Shown piece by piece: positions 45,037 to 54,411 of a stretch of 64,000 nucleotides of DNA. The stretch spans positions 1 to 64,000 of the forward strand of contig OMZG01000011.1 in assembly GCA_900315505.1 (NCBI GenBank), written 5' to 3'. Numbering within the stretch: the stretch's first letter is position 1; each line of letters starts with the position of its first letter. The notes below the pieces were generated by a model. That model made no database searches, was not told where the DNA came from, and saw only the letters and a program-made list of their open reading frames with translations. The stretch is from an uncultured Lachnospiraceae bacterium (GTDB lineage Bacteria > Bacillota > Clostridia > Lachnospirales > Lachnospiraceae). The position numbers were made by a program, and so were the translations under genes.

Positions 45037-46084
45037 TATATGCCTCGCTTTCTTTCTCGTGCATTACAAACATGACTCTTGACTTCTGGATGCTGTGATC
45101 CCTGAAGAAATCAAAAGCTTCATCGCACTGTGATAATTTGTATTTTCTTGTAATAAGCTTCTCGAAAGGAATCTTCTTCTCTTTCATAAGCTCTGCAACT
45201 TCATGCCAGTCGTTGGCCTTGTCCGAATATGAAGAATTCCATGTGCCTCTGACGGTAAGCTGCTTGCGCAGAATCCTCCAGTAAACATCTCTCGGAAGGT
45301 CCATATCACCTGACGGGTTCCCGACTGTGACCAGAGTACCGCCTGCCGCCACTGACTGAATAGCGTCTATAAGGCACTTGTTTGAACCTACTGCCTCGAA
45401 TACGACGTCCATTCCGTTTCCGTCTGTAGCTTTGTTCACCTCATCCTCGGTGTTATTCGTATCGATGGTCTTGAAGCCGAGCGAAGCGGCAAAGTCTGTC
45501 GACTCCTTTCTTCTGGCTCCGATCCAGACCTCTGCTCCCTTTGCCTGAGCGAAAAATCCTATCAGAAGTCCTATAGTACCGGATCCGATAACGAATACCT
45601 TGTCTTTCGCTTTGACACCGCCGACTTCTGTCGCATGATGTCCGACTGCTGAAGGCTCTGAAAGAGCTCCTACACAGTAATCCACGGAATCATCGAGGAT
45701 ATTCAGGTTCCAGGCCTTTATGGCTCTGTACTCTCCCATACCGCCGTCGTTTCTGGAACCATAATATTTGTAGTTCGAGCAGGTAGCATAGTCGCCTCTC
45801 TTGCATGACGGACACTCGAAGCACGGAAGCATCGGGAAGACCGATGCCTTCTTTCCAATAAGACTCCTGTCGACTCCCGGGCCGACCTCTGCGACCTGTC
45901 CTGCGAACTCATGTCCCGGAACGATTGGCATCACATGTGCCCCGTCCTTGAATATTCTTGCCTCATCTGATGAGCAGATACCGCAGGCCATGACCTTAAG
46001 GAGCACCTCTCCCTCTCCCGGGACAGGCATCGCAGCCTCCTCACAGCGGATATGGCCTGGTTTATGAAGATTAAGTACTTTCAT
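45029..46084 (-). CDS. Zinc-dependent alditol-phosphate dehydrogenase (GatD/TarJ-like)
   Basis: 351 residues, medium-chain dehydrogenase. Catalytic zinc ligands lie in 'CGICSSDE' and 'GHEFAG'. A structural zinc site follows in 'CFECPSCKRGDYATC'. 'GSRNDGGMGEYRAI' resembles galactitol-1-phosphate dehydrogenases. The Rossmann motif is 'VIGSGTIGLL'. With the epimerase and cytidylyltransferase that follow, it most likely reduces a pentulose-5-phosphate to a pentitol phosphate (TarJ function). AAAGGAAAG lies before the ATG. Confidence 0.88.
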   Translation of the reverse strand: MKVLNLHKPGHIRCEEAAMPVPGEGEVLLKVMACGICSSDEARIFKDGAHVMPIVPGHEFAGQVAEVGPGVDRSLIGKKASVFPMLPCFECPSCKRGDYATCSNYKYYGSRNDGGMGEYRAIKAWNLNILDDSVDYCVGALSEPSAVGHHATEVGGVKAKDKVFVIGSGTIGLLIGFFAQAKGAEVWIGARRKESTDFAASLGFKTIDTNNTEDEVNKATDGNGMDVVFEAVGSNKCLIDAIQSVAAGGTLVTVGNPSGDMDLPRDVYWRILRKQLTVRGTWNSSYSDKANDWHEVAELMKEKKIPFEKLITRKYKLSQCDEAFDFFRDHSIQKSRVMFVMHEKESEAYNG

Positions 46085-46172
46085 TTTATCTTTCCTTTAC
46101 TTATGTTTTAACAAAATATCTGATTATTATATATTATAGCGGCTTCAATGTAAACCTCATTCCACCGTCCGC

Positions 46173-47633
46173 TTATTTAGATCCAGAAAGTTTCCGGCCT
46201 ATCATTCGTATGATTCCGTAGATTTTTCCCTTTTTGAATTCATCGAGTGAGGTATTAAGCTCTGATATCCTGCTGTTTTTCTCATCGAGTGAGGTATTAA
46301 GCTCTGATATCCTGCTGTTTTTCTCATCGATTCTGTCTTTAAGTTCCTTTATCTTTTTTTCCTCGCGGGAGAAGTATTCTCCTTCTCTGCGGAGTCTTTC
46401 GCTGTGAGAGGCGTGGTAAAACGGTGTCACCGCTCCGTAGAGCTTCATCCGGCTTACTCTTCTGTCAAGAGGAGCCTCCTTGATATGGATATCGCCATCA
46501 TAGATGGTCTTTAATCCATTCTTATGAAGGAAGTCAAGATAATGAAGGAAATTCTCCTCCTGGTACTTCTCGAACTCATGGAAATCCTTTCCGCGGACGA
46601 GATCAGAGAGCCTGCTGTCTGCATGAACCTCGCTTATATCGACATGGGCCAGATGATGGTATGATACCAGCTCCTGCATCCTGACGTCCTTTACGATCGC
46701 AAGCGCCGGAGTACCTGCCAGCACCGGAACGATGCTCCCGTGAATCCTGGGTCCTACAGCCAGATCTGCTTTCGACGCGAAATCGAGCCAGGTCGGGACA
46801 TTGAGGAAAAACTTTCCCCGCCCGTCCTTAAACAAGGGTGAGTCCAGATTGCCCGGATAAAGGATCGAATGGTCCCTGCTGTACGGCGCTCCGATATAGA
46901 TCTCCTTCAGCTCCCTTAACAGCTGAGGAATGAAGGTGAAATCAGGATATTCCTCCGATACTCCTATGAGGAACTTCTGGATATCGTTGCCTATATATTC
47001 ACCCGGAGATCTGTACTTCGTATCAGTGATTATGATCTTTGAGGATGGATTCAGGTCAGGTTCCTTTTTGAGTGAGAGATCCGGCCCGAAGGTGTACATC
47101 GACGGGCAACCTATCACTGTTACCGAATCCTTCGGGAATCCCAGCTTCTCGGTCAGATATCTGTATGTCGACTCTCCTCTCACCCCGACTACAGCGGACC
47201 GCGAGAGAACCTCCTTTATCAGAGCCTTCACCGTATCATCCTGCGGCAGCGGCTCCATGAAATCCTTTTTGCCGGATGCCACCCCGACACCAATTATTAT
47301 TACAGGGATAGTCAGTTTCCTGATAAAAGCTGTTATCCTCTTCATCGACCTGATGAAATCGCCTCTGAATGCATCGGCAAACGGGATAACGAAGGCCGAA
47401 TACTCACTGTTTATCCTTTCCGCATCCGAGTCCTTATACTTGCCAAATTCTGCATAGTAATGATCCGCCTCTATCTCCATCTCTTCGTCCGTCATAAGAG
47501 TACGCAGCACACTGTTGGCATAGACCAGATTTCCTACATTCCCGCCGATGGCGTCGTCGAATATAGTCTTTGTAGCATAGAGATTCTCAAGAACAGTGGT
47601 CCCTGCTCTCATCAGGATCTTTTTCTGCGTCAA
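46173..47633 (-). CDS. Polysaccharide pyruvyl transferase family protein with coiled-coil tail
   Basis: 486 residues. The first ~380 residues have the PS_pyruv_trans pattern: 'AIGGNVGNLVY', 'IIGVGVASGKKDF', 'AVVGVRGESTYRYL', 'IGCPSMYTF' and 'AVGPRIHGSIVPVLAG'. It would add pyruvate ketal, or a similar modification, to a surface glycan. The C-terminus is a coiled coil built on an exact 14-residue duplication (EKNSRISELNTSLD), encoded by a 42-bp tandem repeat. It starts at TTG with AGGAGG upstream and overlaps the licD stop by four bases. Confidence 0.8.
   Translation of the reverse strand: MTQKKILMRAGTTVLENLYATKTIFDDAIGGNVGNLVYANSVLRTLMTDEEMEIEADHYYAEFGKYKDSDAERINSEYSAFVIPFADAFRGDFIRSMKRITAFIRKLTIPVIIIGVGVASGKKDFMEPLPQDDTVKALIKEVLSRSAVVGVRGESTYRYLTEKLGFPKDSVTVIGCPSMYTFGPDLSLKKEPDLNPSSKIIITDTKYRSPGEYIGNDIQKFLIGVSEEYPDFTFIPQLLRELKEIYIGAPYSRDHSILYPGNLDSPLFKDGRGKFFLNVPTWLDFASKADLAVGPRIHGSIVPVLAGTPALAIVKDVRMQELVSYHHLAHVDISEVHADSRLSDLVRGKDFHEFEKYQEENFLHYLDFLHKNGLKTIYDGDIHIKEAPLDRRVSRMKLYGAVTPFYHASHSERLRREGEYFSREEKKIKELKDRIDEKNSRISELNTSLDEKNSRISELNTSLDEFKKGKIYGIIRMIGRKLSGSK
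46240..46323. repeat. Perfect 42-bp tandem repeat, two copies, in the pyruvyl-transferase-like gene
   Basis: 46240-46281 and 46282-46323 are identical. A partial third copy begins (TCATCGATTCTG). Each encodes 14 residues of a coiled coil, two heptads, so copy number change would keep both frame and heptad phase. Confidence 0.95.
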
Positions 47634-48544
47634 CTTTTATCCTCCTTAAACCTTAAATCATACAGTACATGCCGCTCTCTCCTGTCCTCCGGAGGAAGCT
47701 CCATGTAGTCCCCCGGATAGAGGGCATGAAAATAATGGTCGTAATCCTTAGTAACCGGAAAATACGAGTCCTCGAATTTCATTTTTACTGTATCGCAGTA
47801 TTTTGCACGCTCATACATCTCCCCGAAAAAATGCTTCCTCCCCGCCGGGAAAGATACATACATTGAATTCTCATCGTGACACATCGAATAGGCGTGCTGT
47901 ACTCTCCTGTACCACCACCACGGGGTAAGCGACGGAAGCGCTCCTATGAAAGCCTTCAGCCTTATCAGCCGCTGTCCCTTCTTATTCCCCTCTGCCAGTC
48001 GAAGAAATGCCTTCTTCTCCCTGTGCATCCGGATGCACGAGAGGATAAGCGAGCCGCCATCGCAGAGGATCCCCTGGAAGCGGCGCTTTACGGGATTGTC
48101 GTAAACATTCTCAAGGATCCACAGATCGACCTTGATCCCGCACTTGCCGTCCTCCTGCCAGAGGTATTCACGGAAGGTCGTACCCCTAAGCTGCACCTGC
48201 GCGAACGAACTGTAGTACCCCGGCGTCCTGAGCGGAGCCTCCACATAGTACTTATCCGGATACTTCTCCTCTATCAGATCGCACAGCCTGTCGATATCCT
48301 TCCTGTAGACATTGATATCGAGATCATCATCCCACGGTATGAAGCCTCCGTGCCTCACTGCTCCCAGAGCCGAACCTCCGCCCAGCATATATTCTATATT
48401 ATTTTCTTCGCATATCTCCGCTAGGTCCTTCGCAATGGAATAGACCACCTGCTGTACCCTCTTCACCTCTTCAGGCGTGATCTGGTGCAGTCCGCTGGCG
48501 CGCGACATATCCTGACGGAACAGGTCCGTAGTCTCGAGAGCCAT
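47630..48544 (-). CDS. LicD-family phosphotransferase
   Basis: 304 residues. The nucleotidyltransferase-like LicD core reads 'YMLGGGSALGAVRHGGFIPW' then 'DDDLDINVYRKD', with the conserved Asp residues. LicD proteins move phosphocholine, or related phospho-groups, from a CDP donor onto teichoic acid or glycans. No choline kinase or LicC-type gene is in view, so the group moved may be another phospho-alditol. It is the first gene of the minus-strand surface cluster. Confidence 0.9.
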   Translation of the reverse strand: MALETTDLFRQDMSRASGLHQITPEEVKRVQQVVYSIAKDLAEICEENNIEYMLGGGSALGAVRHGGFIPWDDDLDINVYRKDIDRLCDLIEEKYPDKYYVEAPLRTPGYYSSFAQVQLRGTTFREYLWQEDGKCGIKVDLWILENVYDNPVKRRFQGILCDGGSLILSCIRMHREKKAFLRLAEGNKKGQRLIRLKAFIGALPSLTPWWWYRRVQHAYSMCHDENSMYVSFPAGRKHFFGEMYERAKYCDTVKMKFEDSYFPVTKDYDHYFHALYPGDYMELPPEDRRERHVLYDLRFKEDKS

Positions 48545-48636
48545 ATTTTTCCTTTCCTCTTATAAGAAAAAATCCTACCGGTCAATGATAGCATAAAATC
48601 CCCTGCAACGCAAAACTCTGAATTCCTTTTTTACAT

Positions 48637-48671
48637 AAAAAAAGCGTGCCGGTGGATTTTTCCACTGACAC
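48637..48671 (-). terminator. Intrinsic terminator of the radical SAM gene
   Basis: Minus strand: GTGTCAGTGGA pairs with TCCACCGGCAC (48646-48671; one wobble and one mismatch) followed by a seven-T run, about 20 bases after the stop codon. Confidence 0.75.
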
Positions 48672-48692
48672 ACTTCAAGCTTTTCTTAAAAA

Positions 48693-50231
48693 TCAGGCTT
48701 CCTTGCGGAGTCCCCCATTGGTGTATGATGATCTGTAGGCAGCAAGCTCAGGATTCTCCCTGCATTCCTCAGTCACATCATCCTCTGTCTGGAAGGCTGC
48801 GAGCTCAGGATGCTCTCTGTGCTCCTCGGAATAGTTCTCATATGACTTCTTCTTGTGAGTCTCTGACTTCCATACCTCTTCGGCAACCGGAGCCCATTCC
48901 TTGGCATAGTCATCGCACTTCTCACACAGATGCTCTACGCTCTCAGGCGACTCGAGATTCGTCTGGTGAGCATCGGTATCATGAACCATCTTACGCAGAA
49001 GCTGAGGATTCTCAAGCATCGGGCACGGGCGGAGCTGGTTCCTGTTGAAAGGCTGTCCCTTATGATACTCCATGAACAGAGGACTCTGAAGAATCTCAAG
49101 GATGGACTTGTCATCAATATTCGAATCAGAGAAATGAATGAACACACATGGCTCTGCATCTCCGTTTGAGTTGATATGGAAGTAGTTTCTTCCTCCGGCA
49201 ATACATCCGCCTACGTACTCTCCGTCATTCTGGAAGTCCATAGGGAAGAATGAGAAATCGCACTTGTCACTTCTGACATAGCGGATACGGTCAATTATGT
49301 ACTTCCTCTGCTCTACTGTAGGCATAAGCTCTGGTACAGCATTGTTTCCTACTGGCATGAAGTGGAAGTAGAAGCCGAATCTGGCACCTTTATTCTCAAG
49401 CAGATGGAAGAAATCATCGCTTGTAACTGCCTCGATATTTTCTCTTGTATAGCATACTGAAGTACCGAATACGATACCATGCTTACGAAGGATATCCATA
49501 GCCTCCATAACCTTGGCATAGTGTCCGTTTCCACGACGCTCATCGTTGGTATCTGGAGTTCCCTCGAGAGAAAGCATGAAGGTGATATTTCCAAGCTGTC
49601 TTACCTTCTCGGCAAGCTCATCTGTGATCAGGGTAGAATTGGAATACAGTCCGAAGAAGCAGTCATTGTGCTTCTCTGCCAGACGGAAAATATCCTTCAT
49701 ACGAACGGTAGGTTCTCCGCCTGTCATCATATACAGATATGCTCCGAGTTCCTTACCCTGAGTGACGATCTTATCCATCTGCTCGAATGTCAGATTTGCC
49801 TTGTGGCCGTATGTACCGGACCAACAGCCCACGCAGTGCATATTACATGCCATCGTAGGATCGAAGAGAATGAGCCACGGGATATTGCAGTGATACTTCT
49901 CACGGTTGGCTCTGATCGTCTTGGTTCCACGGAAAAATGCTTCGTATCCGAGATTAAGAAGCATTGTCTTGGCATAGTGAGGATCAGTCTCGTCGATTAC
50001 TCTGTTGATGAATTTCATCCAGCGGTTATCCGGATCCATGACTGCCTTCTTGGCAGCTGCGAGGGTGTCCTTATTGGCATCCTTCCAGAATGTGCCTGCT
50101 GCATCTACCAGCTTGCCGTATGTCTTGGATCTCTCGGCATAATCCTTTTTCTTTACATGCTTTAAAAATCCGTCAATAGCTGTCTCGAATGCCTTTCTCT
50201 CGGCAGCATGCGAAAGATCTTTAAGTCCCAT
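48693..50231 (-). CDS. Radical SAM protein with SPASM-like C-terminus, unknown substrate
   Basis: 512 residues. An N-terminal helical region (1-115) is followed by the radical SAM cluster motif C129-x3-C133-x2-C136 ('CNMHCVGC') and the SAM-binding 'TGGEPT'. Further cysteines at 'GGCIAGG', 'AEPCVF', 'RPCPM' and 'CEKCDDY' could bind auxiliary clusters. The last 45 residues hold a degenerate repeat (EEHREHPELAAFQ / EECRENPELAAYR). It stands alone between a terminator and a repeat-rich gap. Such ~500-residue radical SAM enzymes are common in Clostridia; the reaction is not known to me. AGGAGG precedes the ATG. Confidence 0.85.
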   Translation of the reverse strand: MGLKDLSHAAERKAFETAIDGFLKHVKKKDYAERSKTYGKLVDAAGTFWKDANKDTLAAAKKAVMDPDNRWMKFINRVIDETDPHYAKTMLLNLGYEAFFRGTKTIRANREKYHCNIPWLILFDPTMACNMHCVGCWSGTYGHKANLTFEQMDKIVTQGKELGAYLYMMTGGEPTVRMKDIFRLAEKHNDCFFGLYSNSTLITDELAEKVRQLGNITFMLSLEGTPDTNDERRGNGHYAKVMEAMDILRKHGIVFGTSVCYTRENIEAVTSDDFFHLLENKGARFGFYFHFMPVGNNAVPELMPTVEQRKYIIDRIRYVRSDKCDFSFFPMDFQNDGEYVGGCIAGGRNYFHINSNGDAEPCVFIHFSDSNIDDKSILEILQSPLFMEYHKGQPFNRNQLRPCPMLENPQLLRKMVHDTDAHQTNLESPESVEHLCEKCDDYAKEWAPVAEEVWKSETHKKKSYENYSEEHREHPELAAFQTEDDVTEECRENPELAAYRSSYTNGGLRKEA

Positions 50232-50318
50232 TAGAATTCCTCCTGTCTGTAAAACAACTTTTCCTGATATATCTAAAAATAAGGGGTTTTCTCATTCAAT
50301 CTTTTGAATTTTAATTCC

Positions 50319-50354
50319 GTTCCGAGGTTTTGTCCATAGACAAAATCTCGGAAC
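50319..50354. repeat. Strong 16-bp hairpin upstream of the radical SAM gene
   Basis: GTTCCGAG-x-TTTTGTC (50319-50334) pairs with 50339-50354 at 15 of 16 positions across a CATA loop. No T run follows on either strand. It is directly beside the longer palindrome at 50357-50500. Confidence 0.7.
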
Positions 50355-50356
50355 TG

Positions 50357-50500
50357 TTAATTGCACCGTGCATTCGCAGACACATCTGATTATTTGTTTT
50401 ATATCTGCTTCATCTGCGCTATAACTGCAAAAAGCCACACATGACCCTGCAGAAAAATCTGCCGCCATGGTGGCTCCCTGTAGCTGCACCGCGCAATTAA
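50357..50500. repeat. 144-bp element with terminal inverted repeats
   Basis: The ends TTAATTGC-ACCGTGCA (50357-50372) and TGCACCGC-GCAATTAA (50485-50500) are inverted copies matching at 14 of 16 bases. The interior has no open frame of note. The 289-base gap between the EAL/GGDEF and radical SAM genes is nearly filled by this element and the adjacent hairpin. It may be a non-autonomous mobile palindrome or a structured leader or 3' region; no transposase is seen. Confidence 0.5.
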
Positions 50501-50520
50501 TACGCGGAAATTTGTAATTC

Positions 50521-53500
50521 TTATGCTTCTTCCTTGTGCATCTTCTGCTTGTTAGCGTACATATGCTCATCGGCCTCCCGCAGCACCTCATCTATATCAT
50601 CATCCGGCGAGGTACGGAGTGCACAGCCAAGGGCTACGCTTATATTCTCCTTTTCGAACCTCTGCCTCAGCTCTCTCATCACCAGATCGGCCTGGGTCAC
50701 ATTATTCAGCTCCACCACGACCACGAACTCATCGCCGCCGAGTCTGAATACCCTGTCGTTGCCTGCGAATGATGTCATGATATTCGCAGCAGAACGTAGC
50801 AGTGTATCTCCGCTGTCATGACCATCTGTGTCATTTATCCCCTTCAGACCATTGAGGTCTGCATATACGAAGACAAGAGGTCTCGTCTTATCTATCTTCG
50901 ACAATGCAACCTTCATGGCCCGGCGGTTCATGACATTCGTCAGAGCATCACGCTGACTCAGATCATCAAGCTCACTGACTGTATTTCTCGATCTGATAAG
51001 CACCGCCACAAATCTCGACAGGCTGATCAGAATGTTCTCTGACTGCGGGATGATGGTCATATCCGGATTGTCTATTCCGATGAATCCGATCAGCTCTCCC
51101 TTTATCTTGAGAGGGGTCTCAATGATCGAGTGGATATTCTGTGGCTTCAGCCATTCATACATCGGGGTGCCTCTGTACTTCTCGATATCCTCAATGATCA
51201 GGGTATTATTCTTTGCAAAGGATTCATAGAACGGACCACAATCTGCAATCGGCACATGCTGCAGATTGTCCTTCTGCCTCGTGACTCCCTTCTTAACCCA
51301 CTCATAGGTATTCACTACATAGTCATCATGCTGCTCGAATATATACGCCCTGTCGCCCTTGAGCTCCTTTCCGACGCCGCTTAATATCCTCTGCAGGGAT
51401 GCATCAGCTGTATTTTCCTCAAAGGCCTGGCTTATCAGATCATTGAGGCGTACCTGTCTGTACAGGGAATAATTCACGTCCTCTACCTGCCTGATGCTCT
51501 CCGTAAGTGACACCGAGAAAGATGCCTTGACCTGTCTGTCTCCGAATGACAGCAGGGTATCGCGCATCAGATAATCCTGCCCTGAAATCTGATTGTGATA
51601 ATTGCGCGTGATGTACTTGTCCATGCAGATCATAGGATTCGTGCAATGATCGCACGGATGATCATAGTGATGCAGCACCTGGAAGCACTTGAATCCTCTG
51701 TAATCGAAGTTCTCAGGAAGTCCCAGATCAGCCTTCGCTGCCTTATTCAGGAACAGCAGGTCATAGTTCTCTATATCGGCAAAATATACTCTCTCGTTCA
51801 TATTGTCGAAATTCTCGAGATTCATTATGATCCTGTCGGCACCTGTATCTGTCTCAGCGACATTCTCCGCAAGCCTTCTCTTCTCCAGGATATGCAGATA
51901 GTCCTCTGGCTTGTACCCGTCCTCTGAGGTCAGAAGCGAATATGTCATCTGAAGCTCCACAGGCCTGCCATCGATCTTCGTCGTATCATTCAGCTTGGAA
52001 TACAGGCTGAATATATTCTTCCTGACATCGCCAGAGACCTCCTTCGTGATGATCATGAACCTCGAATTGTCAAGTCTACCGCACACATACGACTTAGGAA
52101 AGGTAGCCATGAACTGGTCTGACAGCCACTTGTAGAAATTCTTCTGGTATGACTCTGTTTCCCTCTGCTCATCCTGCTTCCTGTCATCGATATTGATGAG
52201 GCCTGCTGTAAATCTCTCACCATGCCTCTTGTAATTGTCATAGAAATTGACCGAGGCGAGAAGCATTCCTCTGGAATTCATCAGCGAGGTCACACGGTCG
52301 GTATATATCTCCGTGCCTGCACCCATGTCATCGCTGTCATTGATCTGGTGGAAATATCCCACAAGGCCGATGATCCTGTCGGCGCGGTATATAGGAAACT
52401 TCGTGGCAGAGATCAGTCTGACCTCTCCGTCCACCACCGTATGTCCGATGGAATCTAATATGAGCTTCCCGTGCTTCAGCACCTCTGTCTCATCATTTCT
52501 GTAAGGCTCGTCATCGACATGCCATCCGACCTCATCATCGGTCTTCCCGAGAATGCTGTCTGCATTCTGAAGCCCGTAATAGTCAAGGAATGACTGGCTC
52601 ACGCCCTTGAACCGGCGCTTGTCATCCTTCCAGAAGAACTTGATCCTTGAATTCTCAGCGATGCTTCTCCAGATTGCCAGCTGGTCGAGCAGCTCCGGAT
52701 CATTCTTGCTTGTCACATGGAATGAGTCATCAATACGATTGATCACGCTTATCGGATCACCTGCATCATCGAGGATCGCTCTCCTCTGAAGCACCAGGTA
52801 CTCCCCGTCGTCACCGCCTGTGAGACTCAGCACATCGAACTCATCCCAGTGCAGGGTACCGTCGTACCTCTTCACCTTGAAGCATTCTCCGGTGAAATTG
52901 CTTCCGACACGCTTCATTATCCTTCTGATATCCCCCGCGGTAAAGAACTCGATGAACCTGTCCCTATCATCCTCTGCTATGATACTGTCTGCGATCTCAT
53001 GAAGCTTCGGGCGTATCCTGAAATAAATATCTCCTGTCTTCTCCTCAGGAGAATCAGTCTCCACGACCTCTATCATGTCCTCCTTAGGATTCACCAGATA
53101 GATCCTCGTATATATCTGCGTGGTCTCACGAAGGAGATTATTGAAACGTCTCTTTTCCTTCTGGGTAATATCATACGTGATATTGTACAGCGAGAGCAGA
53201 TGCATGTAATGACCGTTGACTCCTGCCAGGGTCTTCACGAGGAAACGATAGTACTGTCCGCTCGTTACGAGATTTAATACCTCACTCTTTCCGCTCTTCT
53301 TTGTGACATCAAGGAATCTTGTGAACTTCTCATACAGTCTCTCGCCCTTATTGAAAATATCAATGCTGCCGTCAGGCAGATCCATTGATCTGGCTATCTC
53401 CGCAATCGGCTGTCTCGACTTGTCATTATAATAGATGACCGAGAGCTCCTTATCCTTCTCTTCTACAAGGGCCACCGGCTGGTCGCTGAGGAAATCGACA

Positions 53501-54336
53501 CTTCCCGCCGCATCGTAAACATACGCCTCATCTGCTGACTCCGGTACGAGTCCGAAATCTGCACAGTGCTGGACCAGGGTATCATAAGGCATCGGTGCCC
53601 CATAGAAATATCCCTGTATCTTCTCACAGCCTATCTTCTTCAGGAAATCAACCTGCTCCCTGGTCTCGGCTCCCTCTGTCAGCGTATGTATGCCAAGCGA
53701 CTTTGCCATACGCACGATAGAAGCCACGATATTCTTTCCACGGTCATTGAGTCCGCGGAGGAACATCATGTCTATCTTTATCTCATCAAAGCTATAATCC
53801 TTCAGGACATTGAGAGTGGAATATCCGCTGCCGAAATCATCCATCCAGATATCATATCCCTGATCATGAAAAAGTCCGAACATCGAATGCAGCTTAGCAG
53901 GGTCTGAGATCAGCGTGCTCTCCGTGATCTCGACCTTCAGAAGCTTGCGGTTGATCCCGTACTTCTTCACGCAGGCCTCAGTCGCCTTGTATGGGTCCGT
54001 CTCTGCAAAATCCACATGGCTCAGATTAAAGGAAACCGGCACGACAAAATTGCCCTTATCGCTGTTTTCTCTCAGCATATGGGCCACATGGTCTATTACG
54101 AAAAGGTCTACCTTCTGTATCTGCTTCGTCTTCTCGAGACCAGGAATAAAAACCCCTGGAGAGATCATACCGCGGACAGGATCGATCCACCTGGTCAGAG
54201 CCTCAACGCTCGACAGTTTCCCCGTAAGCGCACGGATAACCGGCTGGTAATATACCTTTATCCAGCCATTCTCCAATGCCTTGTCTATATTTTCTGAAAC
54301 ATACTGTTCCAGCCCTTCGTTATCTTTATTTCCCAT
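50521..54336 (-). CDS. Large EAL-GGDEF cyclic di-GMP enzyme with PAS and GAF domains
   Basis: 1271 residues, no transmembrane segment seen. The order is EAL phosphodiesterase (about 15-265; 'VEALTRW', 'VEITEST', 'MDDFGSGYS', 'IKIDMMFLRG' all intact), then PAS-like regions. A degenerate GGDEF-like domain lies near 690-850 (it lacks the GGDEF signature). A GAF domain follows at about 1000-1130 and a C-terminal GGDEF with an intact 'RLGGDEF' near 1200. EAL before GGDEF reverses the usual order. It could both make and degrade cyclic di-GMP, with direction set by the sensory domains. Confidence 0.92.
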   Translation of the reverse strand: MGNKDNEGLEQYVSENIDKALENGWIKVYYQPVIRALTGKLSSVEALTRWIDPVRGMISPGVFIPGLEKTKQIQKVDLFVIDHVAHMLRENSDKGNFVVPVSFNLSHVDFAETDPYKATEACVKKYGINRKLLKVEITESTLISDPAKLHSMFGLFHDQGYDIWMDDFGSGYSTLNVLKDYSFDEIKIDMMFLRGLNDRGKNIVASIVRMAKSLGIHTLTEGAETREQVDFLKKIGCEKIQGYFYGAPMPYDTLVQHCADFGLVPESADEAYVYDAAGSVDFLSDQPVALVEEKDKELSVIYYNDKSRQPIAEIARSMDLPDGSIDIFNKGERLYEKFTRFLDVTKKSGKSEVLNLVTSGQYYRFLVKTLAGVNGHYMHLLSLYNITYDITQKEKRRFNNLLRETTQIYTRIYLVNPKEDMIEVVETDSPEEKTGDIYFRIRPKLHEIADSIIAEDDRDRFIEFFTAGDIRRIMKRVGSNFTGECFKVKRYDGTLHWDEFDVLSLTGGDDGEYLVLQRRAILDDAGDPISVINRIDDSFHVTSKNDPELLDQLAIWRSIAENSRIKFFWKDDKRRFKGVSQSFLDYYGLQNADSILGKTDDEVGWHVDDEPYRNDETEVLKHGKLILDSIGHTVVDGEVRLISATKFPIYRADRIIGLVGYFHQINDSDDMGAGTEIYTDRVTSLMNSRGMLLASVNFYDNYKRHGERFTAGLINIDDRKQDEQRETESYQKNFYKWLSDQFMATFPKSYVCGRLDNSRFMIITKEVSGDVRKNIFSLYSKLNDTTKIDGRPVELQMTYSLLTSEDGYKPEDYLHILEKRRLAENVAETDTGADRIIMNLENFDNMNERVYFADIENYDLLFLNKAAKADLGLPENFDYRGFKCFQVLHHYDHPCDHCTNPMICMDKYITRNYHNQISGQDYLMRDTLLSFGDRQVKASFSVSLTESIRQVEDVNYSLYRQVRLNDLISQAFEENTADASLQRILSGVGKELKGDRAYIFEQHDDYVVNTYEWVKKGVTRQKDNLQHVPIADCGPFYESFAKNNTLIIEDIEKYRGTPMYEWLKPQNIHSIIETPLKIKGELIGFIGIDNPDMTIIPQSENILISLSRFVAVLIRSRNTVSELDDLSQRDALTNVMNRRAMKVALSKIDKTRPLVFVYADLNGLKGINDTDGHDSGDTLLRSAANIMTSFAGNDRVFRLGGDEFVVVVELNNVTQADLVMRELRQRFEKENISVALGCALRTSPDDDIDEVLREADEHMYANKQKMHKEEA

Positions 54337-54411
54337 TGATCAGATTTCCTTGTATCTATACGCTATACCTATACGAGGCCCCCTTTTTATTGTATAATAA
54401 ATCAGACAGAC

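Noticed and set aside
54355-54385. Possible fifth heptamer array (CTATACG, CTATACC near the start of the EAL/GGDEF gene)
   Set aside because: Only two units fit, and the stretch does not overlap a stop codon; chance is likely enough.
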